The notes below the pieces were generated by a model. That model did not search any database, was not told the origin of the DNA, and saw only the letters and a program-made list of their open reading frames with translations. From Artemisia argyi (Eukaryota > Streptophyta > Magnoliopsida > Asterales > Asteraceae), in NCBI GenBank assembly GCA_030686995.1, contig CM060691.1, positions 86,983,055 to 87,047,054 on the forward strand: a DNA stretch of 64,000 nt, written 5' to 3'. Below are positions 24,847 to 35,632 of the stretch, piece by piece. The translations under genes and the position numbers were made by a program. Position 1 is the stretch's first letter; every line of letters starts with the position of its first letter.

Positions 24847-25069
24847 CTACAACCCGATTCCAAAATGAGTGATCATTGTGGGTGTGTTGTTCTTGGGAAC
24901 TTCAATCCAAACTTCATCTAGTAAGGTTTCTTTTTCTTTTGACCAACAAGTACTCATCTACAACCCAATTCCAAAATGAGTGATCATTGTGGGTGTGTTG
25001 TTCTTGGGAAACTTCAATCCAAACTTCAGCTAGCAAGGTTTCTTCTTCTTTTGACCAACGAGTACTCAT
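24847..25069 (-). pseudogene. Harbinger ORF1 (Myb/SANT-like) start, tandemly duplicated
   Basis: From ATG 25069 the minus strand reads MSTRWSKEEETLLAEVWIEV, then HNDHSFWNWVV, matching the N-terminus of the Myb/SANT-like DNA-binding proteins of plant PIF/Harbinger elements. A segment of about 111 bp is present twice in tandem (24847-24957 and 24958-25069), repeating this N-terminus. After it the frame breaks. An open frame to 24549 continues on this strand but I do not recognise its product. Confidence 0.6.
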
Positions 25070-25288
25070 CTCAAATGTTTGAACTATGAAACAATTTTGT
25101 AAAATGGTTAGATATAGAAGTGTTTGAAAAATAGTGTGTTATGGTATGTTATTTATAGCCGTTTGAAACAATAAGAGTGGGATTTATTCAAATTCAAAAT
25201 CAAAATTAAAACGCAAAATTCAAAATCAAAGATTTCACAGACTCACACACACAACTCATACACTCAACTCACACACGGATTATCAACA

Positions 25289-25751
25289 ATGTCACACAAA
25301 GATTTCACTCAACAATTCTCTAGTCCACCGGAAGATGAACCTGTTTATCACACTCCACCGGGAAATCTTTTTCCGGTATTCCAAAATGAAAATGAACCAC
25401 TAAACACTCCACCTGCAGATCTCTTTCCAGTGTTCCCAACTGAGAATGAACCGGCAATTCTTCCAAAGGAAGTTCTCTTTCCCATACTCCCAACTGAGAA
25501 TAAACCGACAAACACTCCACCGGTGGAGTACCAACCCAATCTGTATGGGTTTACTAATGAACAACTTCGACAATTTGGAGCAAGATGAAGAAGTATTCAG
25601 AGAGTATCAACAAGCCAAAGCACTTGAGGCAGCTACTCGTAGAGAGCAGGAACAAAGAGAAGTAGAATACCGATGGTTCATGGGGCTTGGCCCTCAGGAA
25701 TCAGAGACTTCGAGTGAGGACCGCTGGGTCTCAGATGATTTCTTTTATTAA
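25289..25751 (+). pseudogene. Proline-rich repeat ORF in the Harbinger-type element
   Basis: ATG 25289 opens a 99-codon frame made mostly of four repeats of about 15 residues (TPPxxLFPVFxTENEP type). It ends at a TGA at 25586-25588. A second frame, overlapping from 25446, carries on with EEVFREYQQAKALEAATRRE and an acidic end SETSSEDRWVSDDFFY to 25751. A single frameshift near 25570 would join the parts, so I read one disrupted gene. It lies opposite the ORF1 remnant. Function unknown; it may be an accessory ORF of this element family. Confidence 0.5.
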
Positions 25752-26069
25752 TTCGTAGTTTTATTTTCATTACCGTATCCTAGTTTGTATTAATCGTACT
25801 ATGTATTTCATGTTTTCACTTTAATGTTTATTGTAATTCGTGTTTTAACTTTAGTGTTTAATGTAATTCGTGTTTTAAATGTTATGTTATTTATTAAATA
25901 AAGTATTAGTTTTAGTTTAGGGTTGAATTTGAAAATAGTTAAGTTAAAGTTGAGTTAAAGTGAATGATGATAAAAGGGTGTTCTTTTTTTAGTTAAAGTA
26001 AAAAGGTTAAAGCTGATGTCACATTGACGTGACACTGAGTTTAAGTTTAACTTGGTGTTACTGCTCTAA

Positions 26070-28140
26070 GAGCATGTGGTAAGTTGACGGTGAGTTAAGT
26101 TATAACTCATTACCACGTCAGCGCCACATCAACTTTAACCTTTTAGCCTTAACACTTCACTTTCCACCATGGTAGCATAACGCACCTTAAATCACATTCA
26201 CCTCAATTATTTTCAATTTCAACCACACACTTTAACAAACATTTATTTAAAACCATAACATTAATTCTTAAACATATTACAATACGAAATTAAAACATAA
26301 ATATTACATTACGAAACATATGAAATTTAAAAACATAAATATTACAAACATTTATTCATCGTCCTCGGAACCTTCTTCTTTATTTTGACGTTGAAGACGT
26401 CTTCGCCAAACATGCTCCATAAGGTCTTGTTGGAGTTGAGTATGCATATCTAGGTCGTGTATTTCTCTATATATGCGACGTTGGGCTTCACATCTTTTGA
26501 TCCACCTGTCTCGGCTAAACCGTAGTGTCGGATCCACCCACATTTCCGGATACTCACGTAGTGCAAACTTTTGATCTTTTAAGATCATGTTATGCAAAAT
26601 TATGCTAGTATACATTATTCTTTGTAACTTGACAGCTTCCGGTGCACGTTCCGGTTGTCGTAGTATACCCCAACGTCCTTGAAGCACCCAAAAAGCACGT
26701 TCGACATCCTTTCGTGCACTTTCTTGCTTCCTTTTAAAATAAGCATGTTTGTCGTCAGTGGTTGCCGAGAAGGACTTGACGAAAGTTGACCACCGTGGGT
26801 AAATTCCGTCAGCTAAGTAATAACCCCGTTCATACCGATGTCCATTTATCATATACGGTGCTCTTGGGGCTTCGTTAGCAAGGATGTCATCGAATAACAG
26901 AGAGTTATCTAAAACATTAATATCGTTATTCGCCCCCGCCATCCCAAAAAATGCATGCCAAATCCATAAATCTTGCGAAGCAACTGCTTCAAGCATTATG
27001 GTTGGGTATTTTTTAAAACTGCTACCATATTGTCCTTGCCACGCAACCGGACAATTTTTCCACTCCCAATGCATGCAATCAATGCTACCAAGCATGCCCG
27101 GAAAACCATGTTCACGCTCATATTTTTTTATAAATAGCCTGAACGTCGGACCATGTTGGTTTTCTTAGAAACTCCGGCATAAACAAGTCCATAACGCACT
27201 TGTTAAAATTATCAAGACATTCACGTGCAGTACGCTCACCCATTTGCAAATACTCATCAAGTGCATCGGGTGCGTTGTCGTATGCCAATTGGCGTATGGC
27301 AGCTGTACACCTCATAAGTGTACTAATACTTTGTCAACCCGTAGCATCGGCTCCTTTGTTCATGAATTTAAAATGATCTGGAAGAGGATCGGAATAATAA
27401 GATTGAATACCTTCAACTATTTCTAGAAATAGTTTCCGGCTCATACGAAACCTTCTGCAAAAATTTCGGTGCGTATACTTACACCGTTGTTAAAAGTAGT
27501 CGCTACAAAAACGTTCATCGATAACCTCAAACTCACGGTGGATGCGTGTACGCGGGATGCGTTGTCGAGCTGCTGTTGTTTCTTATTGTTCCAAATGTTG
27601 ATGATATTCGAACGCGGCTATCATAAGCTCCATGTGAATTTCATCATCTATATCGGAGAAACTCCTTTCTTTTTGGTTATTTTCATTCGGATCCATTGTG
27701 AATATGAACGTTTTGGTTGATTTTTTTTTTTTTTTATTATTATTTTTTTAAAGAGGAAATATATAGGTTGAATTTGAGTTGTGTAAGTGTGAAAATGAAA
27801 TGTGTGTGAGGTGGGTATTTATAGTGGTAAGAAAATGAGTTGTATTTTTTTTTATTTATTTTTTTTATTATTATTTTTTTTAAAAATAAAATAGCCGTTG
27901 CTAAACGATCATAAAAGTATAGGGGCTAGAATGAAATTTTTTTGTTTGAAAACATAGCCGTTGAGGGGGCTGTTATGATTTTTTTTTTTTTTTTACTCAA
28001 CATCATTGTTAACGCACATTACAAGCTTGACTCGGCCCTTTAATGCACCCTTTTAATGTGGGAAGCGGTAATTTAACGCACTACGTCAAGTGGCTGCGTT
28101 GTAACTTAACTCAGGGTCGAAGGCAACTTACCCCATGCTC
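26070..28140 (-). mobile_element. PIF/Harbinger element with transposase and clear TIRs
   Basis: The left end GAGCATGTGGTAAGTTGACG and the reverse complement of the right end GAGCATGGGGTAAGTTGCC match over about 18 bases, and both continue into CTGAGTTAAGTTA-like text. TAA flanks both sides (26067-26069 and 28141-28143). The element is 2071 bp and codes a transposase on the minus strand. Its left TAA is the same one that ends the element at 24285-26066. Confidence 0.88.
26352..27696 (-). pseudogene. Harbinger DDE transposase, broken by three stops and one frameshift
   Basis: The transposase would cut and move the element. It starts at ATG 27696 (MDPNENNQKERSF) and runs to 26352. Family marks are the catalytic regions GSIDCMHWEW, LADGIYPRW and DVERAFWVLQGRW, giving the D-D-E triad. 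In-frame stops lie at 27583-27585 (TAA), 27490-27492 (TAA) and 27334-27336 (TGA). One extra base in a T7 run (27123-27129 on the plus strand) shifts the frame between AIYKK and the part that reads YEREHGFPG. The last 247 codons are open. The protein is therefore dead as read, although the homopolymer shift could be a sequencing error. Confidence 0.85.
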
Positions 28141-28223
28141 TAAAAGTCTGTTTAATGAAAGAGAATATTTTTTTAACAAACTGTATATTCTGAATTATAG
28201 AATAAAAATATGACGTAAATTGC

Positions 28224-28234
28224 ATTTATTTATT

Positions 28235-28282
<48 letters not shown>

Positions 28283-28283
28283 T
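28224..28283. repeat. (TTTA)n/(TTA)n microsatellite upstream of the glycosyltransferase gene
   Basis: A TTTA run turns into a long TTA run. It lies about 480 bp before the start codon of the gene at 28757. Confidence 0.9.
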
Positions 28284-28647
28284 TGGTATGAAACGAAACT
28301 CCGCACCTCATCTTGTCGTCCTCTTGGAAATATGATATCTCGGGTGCATTAAATCGGTTACTAATTGTGTCACACATATGACTAACACGTGGCATTTCTT
28401 CTGTGAAGAAAAACCTCCCCTTTTAAGTTATTACTCTTAACTTCTTTATTTTTTTTTTCTTTAATTCCAATTCCAATTCAATTCAATTCTTATCATAAAA
28501 ACAGAACAAAAAATAAATGCTAGTACAAATAATAACTGTCTTTATGATTCTGTATTAAATTCAAAAGGGCTTTTCAGTTTTCTCTCAAATAAATTTTTAT
28601 AAATTGAGAGGAAAAAAACATTTTCTCAGTCAGTTATTGCATGTATC

Positions 28648-28655
28648 TATATATA
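28648..28655 (+). promoter_or_regulatory. Likely TATA box of the glycosyltransferase gene
   Basis: TATATATA lies about 105 bp before ATG 28757. It follows a CT-rich stretch (28430-28480) and fits the usual distance for a plant promoter with a short leader. Confidence 0.45.
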
Positions 28656-28756
28656 CCCTGAAACAAATAATTCATTTTATGGGTTTTTTTTATTTAAGGG
28701 TTTTATTGGGTAACTGAATAAAAACATTCTTGGGTTTGTTTTATTATTATATATAT

Positions 28757-30794
28757 ATGATGGCTGATGTTTATTCAACTTATAAAAAGAGAGATGATAT
28801 CTGTGATGATGTTTGTGGTCAGGTATGTTTTTTAATAATTAAGGTTTTATTTTATTGTTTGTTTACTATTATGAATATTCTTCTTGGTTGGATTTTGCTT
28901 TATTTTTTGTGGGTATTGTTTAATGTAAATTACATGTACTGTAAAGGTTGTAGGGTTTTTAACTTTTTTATTTTTAATTTAGGGTTTTAAGAATGTGGGC
29001 ACAAATTAATTGGGGTTTAATATTTGGGCGTTTTGTAAAAGTTTGCCTGTCTGGAATAAAAGCTTTTACCTTTTTGTTGATCCTATCAGATTGGATTAGT
29101 TAATCTATATAAGAATTAATACTCTTGTACTCATTTTGCAAAATGCTTCATAAAGGGTGTTTGGATATTCATTTTCTAAGTGATAGTTGCACTTGTAAGA
29201 GTTAGTACGATTAAAGCTTTAGAGGTATTGTACTAAAGAATAATCAATATTGTCTTTCCAACTTTTATCCTCATTTCACCCGTCGCTAGAAATTGAGGCT
29301 GCAATGATGTAATTCACATCCGAATTTCCCTTTACACCGATTAACTTTGGTGTAGTTGTGTGATTGAGTTCCTTTGTATTGTAGAAAAAAAAAATGCAAT
29401 CTTGGGGTTTCTTTTCTTATATCAAACTGAGTCTTGAGATTTTATTGCCAAAAAACTTAACTCGATAACTCTTTGCGCACTTGGATCCCTGTTATTGGAT
29501 CAAATTGCGGCCTGTTACAGATACTTAACCCAAGAAGCCTTGGTCACTTGGGTTGTCTGCACATGGGTCCCCCTTCTTTTACCATGATAATTGATTCTGT
29601 AGCAAAAAGCTTCTGATCATTTGATTGTTATTGCATACATTTTTAATTTAGTTATCATATATTGTGTCCAGAGGCTAACTCTTTCACCATTTGTTTGCTT
29701 TGTAGGAAGCAAGTAGGATGTCAAGAATCCGATGCCTGATGCAGAGTCTGGATTTACGATCATTCATATTATTATTTATAATTATTCCAGTCGGGTTCAT
29801 TGGAGTGTACTTTCATGGTCAAAAATTCACTTACTTTCTAAGACCCTTATGGCAATCTCCCCCTCCACCTTTCATTCAAATACCTCATTACTATCACGAA
29901 AACGTCTCAATGTCTACTCTTTGCAATATTCATGGTTGGAAAGTACGAGAGTACCCCCGAAGAGTCTATGATGCAGTATTATTTAACAACGAAATCGACA
30001 TGCTTACAATCAGATGGAAAGAACTTTACCCTTACATCACTCAGTTTGTGCTTCTTGAATCTAACTCAACTTTCACAGGCATACCGAAACCTCACTTCTT
30101 TGCTATTAATCAAGAAAGGTTTGACTTTGTGAAGCCTAGGTTGACTTATGCAACAATCCCTGGTGGATCAAGAAAGGGGAAGGTTCCATACTATGAAGAG
30201 GCGTATCAACGAGTGGCAGTTGATAGGCTTCTGAGAATCGCTGGAATAGAAGATGATGATCTACTGATAATGTCTGATGTTGATGAGATACCGAGTGGAC
30301 ATAGTATTGATCTTTTGAGATGGTGTGACGGGTCACCGCCAATTATGCATCTTCACTTGAGAAACTTTTTGTATTCGTTCGAGTTTAATGTTGAGCATAA
30401 AAGTTGGAGAGCTTCAGTGCATAAATATGAAAAGGGTAAAACAAGGTATGCTCATTTTCGTCAAACGGATTATCTTTTTGCTGATTCAGGATGGCATTGT
30501 AGTTTTTGTTTCAAGAAAATAAGTGATTTCGTGTTTAAGATGAAAGCATATAGTCACTCAGATAGAATAAGGTTCTCTCATTATCTAGACCCGAAAAGAA
30601 TACAGAAGGTGATTTGCAATGGCGATGACTTGTATGATATGCTTCCTGAGGAGTATACTTTCAGGCAAATTATCGGAAATATGGGACCGATCCCTCATTC
30701 GTATTCAGGAGTTCATTTGCCTTCTTATCTGTTGCAGAATGTTGATGAGTACAAGTATTTGCTGCCTGGGAATTGTATTCGGGAAGCGGGCTGA
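28757..30794 (+). CDS. Glycosyltransferase family 17 protein (beta-1,4-GlcNAc-transferase-like)
   Basis: Two exons: 28757-28822 (MMADVYSTYKKRDDICDDVCGQ) and 29706-30794, split by an 883-bp GT...AG intron in phase 0; 384 residues in total. The second exon opens EASRMSRIRC. Residues about 41-58 form a membrane anchor (FILLFIIIPVGFIGVY), giving a type II Golgi layout. The catalytic region carries MSDVDEIP (D213 and D215), a DxD-like metal-binding motif, and runs such as RWKELYPYITQFVLLESNST. Family 17 includes the animal enzyme that adds bisecting GlcNAc to N-glycans; plant members look alike but their substrate is unsettled. The frame is intact, so this appears to be a real host gene. The second of the two opening ATG codons could be the start. 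Confidence 0.93.
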
Positions 30795-31265
30795 CTATGC
30801 AGATTGTGTTGTAGTAATGCAGCGAGGGTAGTACATGTGAACGGGGGGATTGGAAGAGGGGATTGCAGGATTTGTTTTGATGTGTACCGTACAAGTAGGC
30901 AGTAGACGTTGTTGGTGTTTTTTGTGTATTATGCAAAGGCAAAATATACCTTCAACTTCAATTTTGGAATTTGTTTTATGTTTATGGTCAGGGTTTAGGC
31001 AAAGCCCGTTGTAATCTCTCTATTCTATCCTTCCATTTAAATTATGTACAACCAAATTGTTGCTAAATATAGAAGGTTATTATGGGTAATTTCTTTGTTT
31101 AGTACTGTACTGAATTACAATGTTGTGATTACAATGTTGTGTACAAAGAAAAAGAAAAAGCTAGAGGCGGACGACATTGTTTCGCAGGCATTTGACCTCC
31201 ATAACAAAGGTGTCACCGTACCATGATCTAGCGCTAACCGGAAAATTTAAACATACAGTTGCTTT
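30795..31265 (+). other. 3' flank of the glycosyltransferase gene
   Basis: Probable 3' UTR, with T-rich and ttgtaatc-type motifs near 31010-31020. No separate gene is seen; the small frame at 31044-31226 is not convincing. Confidence 0.4.
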
Positions 31266-31478
31266 TTACATCTTCCGATTCAAAGCAAGATCTCTACTAG
31301 AAAAGAAGTTAAACAGTTTGCCGAATTAACGGGAGTGATTGCAAAGTCCCTTGAGTTCGAAGGACCAAAACTCGAGTTCGTACAACTTCGTTTCGAGATT
31401 CTTACTATACGCATCGACCATTTTAAGGGAGATGAACGCAAAGTTGCTCAAGTATTGAATGCGAAAATCGTAAAATGA
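31266..31478 (+). other. Unrecognised coding-like fragment
   Basis: A frame without an ATG reads STRKEVKQFAELTGVIAKS, then FVQLRFEILTIRIDHFKGDE and ends NAKIVK before a TGA at 31476-31478. Its codon use looks like a real protein, but I do not recognise the family. About 350 bp on, near 31785-31900, is another short coding-like piece (LKKSLYEQWKEDTNDQNL plus an aspartate run). Both may be exon debris of one lost gene or TE. Confidence 0.3.
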
Positions 31479-33540
31479 GACGGACAAATAAAAGTGTAGT
31501 TGTATCTTTGTGCGCTTTGTCTTATGTAATGTCTAAGTTTTATTTTATGTTTGATGTAATGTTTATGTTTTCACTAATATCTGAAATATAGAACTCTAGT
31601 AGTTATTTTTTGGTCAAAGGGCACGAAAATATGTAGATAACTTGTTATTTTCTCTATGTAGCTATTTTATTTTTTTACTATTGCTCTCACTAAAAAGTTG
31701 AAAATATTTGTATGCTTTGAGTTCCTTTTACGATATGAATCTTACTTCATTAAGCTGCATAACTTCCCTAATGAGGATTTCGGTTGGTTTTAAAGAAGAG
31801 CTTGTATGAGCAATGGAAAGAGGATACCAATGATCAAAACCTTTATGATGATGATGATGACTTTGATAATTGTGTCTTGACTAATGCCCAAATGGAGTAG
31901 TATGCACACGTACTCGTTTAATATCTGTCTATAATTATGGTTTGATAATTAAGGCATTGAATATTTTCGTTTGAAGCTTTATAAAAAAATCTATTCAACT
32001 TCTTATTCGACTCCACCTTTTGTATGCTTATGAAAATGACTAATTTATCAATTAGTTAGTATTAAAATATGAAACTTGAAAAAGTAGAACGTTTAGTACC
32101 CTAAACTTTTAAGGATGTAGAATAATACTTTCAACTTGACATATTAGAATTATTACTACCTTATACTAAATTAATTCCATAATTGATTATTTTTTAATTT
32201 ATGCTAAAAAATCAATTTGATAAAGCCTATTGTACTAAAAATAATTTGTAGTTAAATCTAGGATACTTAATCATATTTTTTAAAAACTTTTAGTTAATTT
32301 CATTTTTCTTTTAATTATATAATACTATATTTAGTTATTGAGAATAAATATATATTGAATAATACTTTATATAAAGTGAATTTACTGCACTACTTTTGAT
32401 ATATAGATATCCGTATTATATACTTTGTACTTAACTATTTGTTTCAAATAATTTTGAGACCATAACAATTTAACTATTTATTTTTTTCATATGCATATGT
32501 TAAATTAATAATATAATATAAAAAAATATTAAGATCGGTGTGTTAAAAATATTTTGTAAATAGATACTACATATATATTCTTTATATTCTAAATAACCAA
32601 TAAAATACTATATTAATTTTTAAAAGTTAAAAAATAATTAAATTTTAAGCAAAAAGAATTGAAAAAGCTCATGAACTAGCAAAAGACACAATACTGTACA
32701 AAGCTTTCATCGACAATTTCATTAGCTCGAGGAGGAATTAATAGGTAATCTTTTTTAATTCAGCAAAAATGTCAATATATAACATTTTATTTTCACTTTC
32801 TTACTATAACTTATTGTTATTATGTTATATGACAGACCAAGTCATACAATCCAAATGTGAAAATCTTTAAAAAACTGATGCCCACCTAATAGGTAAAGTG
32901 TGGTCTTCTGAATTTTTATACTCTTATTTACATGTACGAGATAATAAAAGTAATAATATACTAGAAGAGTACCGGAAGAAAATTTAACAAAACGGTTTTC
33001 ATCTCCTATTTCTTTGAGACGATCTTCGTATCATGTTTTAACAGAACTGAGTTTTGTTATTGTCGTATTTCTTTCGAGTCACTCTAATATCTAAAAGATT
33101 GAAAGCTAGAAACAGATGCTTGCATGTTGCATCTCTTGAATCATTTCAAGTAAGTTCACAATTATTTTTCAGATGTTGGTCGACTCAACAAACATGCATA
33201 CATCTCTTAAATCATTCTGAGTAATTTTGCAAACATTTTCTTTTATAGTGAATAATTAATTATTATGCTTAATTTATCCTTATTTAATTGTGATTGTGTT
33301 TTGGCAGTGGCTACTAATGAGGGCACAATGGAATTTGATGGAGTTGATACACCGAAAGTAAAATGATATTTACATGATGCATATATGATAAGTGAAGCAT
33401 TAGAAAAGTAATGCGAAAGGTTCACCATTTAGGTGATTATTAGCTCCCTGCAGTAAGTACTACAAATAACAGTCAATCATTCTTATTTTCTCTGCCATGT
33501 CAGCTTTCTCTCTCCAGCGACCTGCAAGCGATTCAGTGCC
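31479..33540. other. AT-rich intergenic DNA, nothing firm
   Basis: The stretch is mostly AT-rich and has no supportable gene. Near 33000-33230 two passages repeat similar wording (atctcttgaatcatttcaagtaa and atctcttaaatcattctgagtaa), a small decayed duplication. Confidence 0.4.
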
Positions 33541-33700
33541 ACAGTAAGGGCGACCAAGTTCAATTTTTTTATTTTTTTTTTATTTTTTTTTTACTACAAA
33601 CTTAACACAAACACAAATTTTATTAATAAAACGTAAACATTACATAAAACACGAAACGGAAAACAAATAAAACACGATACGGAAAACAAATAAAACACGA

Positions 33701-34063
33701 TTACTCATCGTCTCTGTCCCATGCATTTGTGTTTCTTAGAACGAACCACACATGTTGATAATATATCCCTCTCCCATAGCGCTCATAATAAATTCGGTTT
33801 GCATTGCTGAGACGACAAGGGTCTTCACTTGTACGCAGCAACTCTTTGTAAATAGCATTATACCTACGACATTCAGCATTCATTCTACCCCACATAGCCG
33901 TAATACTATTTTTATTACGGTTGTCACCATTGGTCTCATTGTTGAACCTTTGTGTAACTTCAACCCAAAAAGAACGTCCGTTCACAAGCTCTCCGGAATC
34001 TTTAACTTCAAGCCATACGCGAGCTAGCAGATCTTCTTCTTCCATTGACCACCGATTGTTCAT
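33701..34063 (-). CDS. Myb/SANT-like DNA-binding ORF1 of a PIF/Harbinger element
   Basis: The likely start is ATG 34063, giving 120 residues beginning MNNRWSMEEEDLLARVWLEV. The frame is open further upstream, but those codons look like leader sequence. It shows the helical Trp-rich Myb/SANT pattern (RSFWVEVTQRF, then ITAMWGRMNAECRRYNAIYK), followed by YYQHVWFVLRN and an acidic end WDRDDE. In Harbinger elements ORF1 proteins bind the element and partner the transposase. This copy is intact but shorter than most relatives, which usually have a longer C-terminal part. No transposase lies next to it. Confidence 0.75.
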   Translation of the reverse strand: MNNRWSMEEEDLLARVWLEVKDSGELVNGRSFWVEVTQRFNNETNGDNRNKNSITAMWGRMNAECRRYNAIYKELLRTSEDPCRLSNANRIYYERYGRGIYYQHVWFVLRNTNAWDRDDE

Positions 34064-34356
34064 TGTGAAATGCTTTAGGAGTGTGTGAAATGCTTTAGGA
34101 GTGTGTGAAGAAAAATGTTGTATTGTGTGGTATTTATAGGGGATAAAATATAAGAAGCGGGATATTTTTGAATTCAAAATTCAAACAGAAGGCGGGATAA
34201 ATTTTAAATTCAAAAATTAAATACAAGGCGGGATCTTTGAAATTCAAAATTCAAGCGGGATCTTTTAACACAAACGTAAGTTTTTTATTAATAAAAACAT
34301 AAACGTTACATAAACAGAAATTAAAACATTACAATAATAATTTAAAAACTAAAACT

Positions 34357-35477
34357 TCAATTATAATCTGGGTGATCCCAGGTCTGCGAGTTGTCGGAGC
34401 GGAAACCGTCGTCATACGGATCAAAGCTCGCAAACCTCTCTGCTTCTAAATCAGCTTCCATCCTGCTCAGCTCCCGCTCGTCCTCAGAGTTCCAGCCATC
34501 ATCAGCTTTCACATTTTCCTCAAAACTTAGCTGAAAGTTATCAAGATGAGGTTGCTGTTGTTGTGGCTCAACAACTCTTGGTGCAGATGAAATTGATGCA
34601 CCTTGCACAAACTGTTGTTGTTGTGTGGTGCATCAGCAGCTTGTACATTCTCTTCAAAACTCCAACGTATCTTGTTGGATTTTTCGTTCTCTATCTGCTG
34701 CACACAACTAGAGCTGGCAATTTCGACACGAAACACGAAAACACGACACGACACGACACGAAGTTAACAGGTTTCGTGTTTGGCTTATCGTGTTTCGTGT
34801 CGTGTTCGTGTTCGTGTAAGATGACACGATAAGATAACGTGTCGTGTTCGTGTTTTGACCTCGTGTAACCTGTTAAGACACGATAAGACCTGTTAAGACC
34901 TGTTAAAACCTGTTAAGACCTGTTAAGACCTGTTAAAGACCTGTTAAGACCTGTTAAAGACCTGTTAAGACACGATAAGACACGATAAGACCTGTTAAGA
35001 TTTCGTGTTTTAGCGTGTCAAGACCTGTTAAGACCTCTTATCGTGTCTTATCGTGTCGTGTTCGTGTGACCTGTTAATTTTCGTGTTCGTGTTCGTGTTT
35101 TAAGATCTGACACGATTAGCTTATCGTGTCGTGTTCGTGTGAGGGCCTAACAGGTCCGTGTCTTATCGTGTTCGTGTCGTGTCGTGTCGTGTCGGACCTG
35201 TTATGCCAGCTCTACACACAACCCCACAATGTTTCAACAACATCAACGTCTTTGCGAAACTCATTGTACAAAAACTGGTCGATCACATGTTTCCTTTCGA
35301 CAGAGATATCTTTGCATGCTTCGTATCGTGTTCTCAGGCGTTCTTTGCGTAACTTCGCCAGCTCAAACTTCTTAATAACTTCGACAATTGCATCTTGGCG
35401 TCCTTGTCATCAATTTCGACTTGTTTTTTGACATAGTTTTGAACTTGTTCCACAGTGTGGGGAAGTTTACAAGCCAT
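34357..35477 (-). pseudogene. Accessory ORF of the Harbinger-derived element, split by a hAT insertion
   Basis: ATG 35477 opens MACKLPHTVEQVQNYVKKQV. A frameshift near 35400 is needed to enter the next part (VIKKFELAKLRKERLRTRYE, then YNEFRKDVDVVETLWG), a charged, coiled-coil-like segment. The frame then reaches the 8-bp duplication of the hAT element at 34709-35214. Beyond it the ORF resumes (VQQIENEKSNKIRWSFEENV) and after another shift ends in an acidic tail, YDDGFRSDNSQTWDHPDYN. Function unknown. Confidence 0.5.
34709..35214. mobile_element. Non-autonomous hAT element, 506 bp, 8-bp TSD
   Basis: It begins TAGAGCTGGCAA and ends TTATGCCAGCTCTA, so the first 11 bases are inverted repeats. 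CACACAAC flanks both sides (34701-34708 and 35215-35222), the 8-bp duplication of the hAT superfamily. The inside is built of repeated CACGACACG / CGTGTCGTG words and a run of GACCTGTTAA repeats (34870-35040). It has no coding capacity. Confidence 0.88.
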
Positions 35478-35547
35478 TTTTTTGTTTGATTTGTTGTTTG
35501 AATTATGCTGGAAAGTGTGTGTTTCAAAGTGGTTTTTTTTTTTTTTT

Positions 35548-35588
35548 ACCAACGGCTATAAACATGAATCTTTGAAGTTTTTGGATCA

Positions 35589-35632
<44 letters not shown>

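Larger units (their letters stand above)
24285..26066. mobile_element. PIF/Harbinger-type element, first of two
   Basis: The segment starts GAGCATAGGG and ends CTGCTC, with TAA on both sides (24282-24284 and 26067-26069), the usual Harbinger target duplication. The terminal repeats match only in the first five bases, so the borders are less certain than those of the next element. Inside are the start of a Myb/SANT-like ORF1 on the minus strand and a proline-rich ORF on the plus strand. No transposase is seen. Confidence 0.5.

Noticed and set aside
25320..25539. Two minus-strand ORFs opposite the proline-rich repeat
   Set aside because: They are mirror frames of a repeat-coding region.
30136..30342. 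Minus-strand ORF inside the glycosyltransferase exon
   Set aside because: It is a shadow of the real exon on the plus strand.
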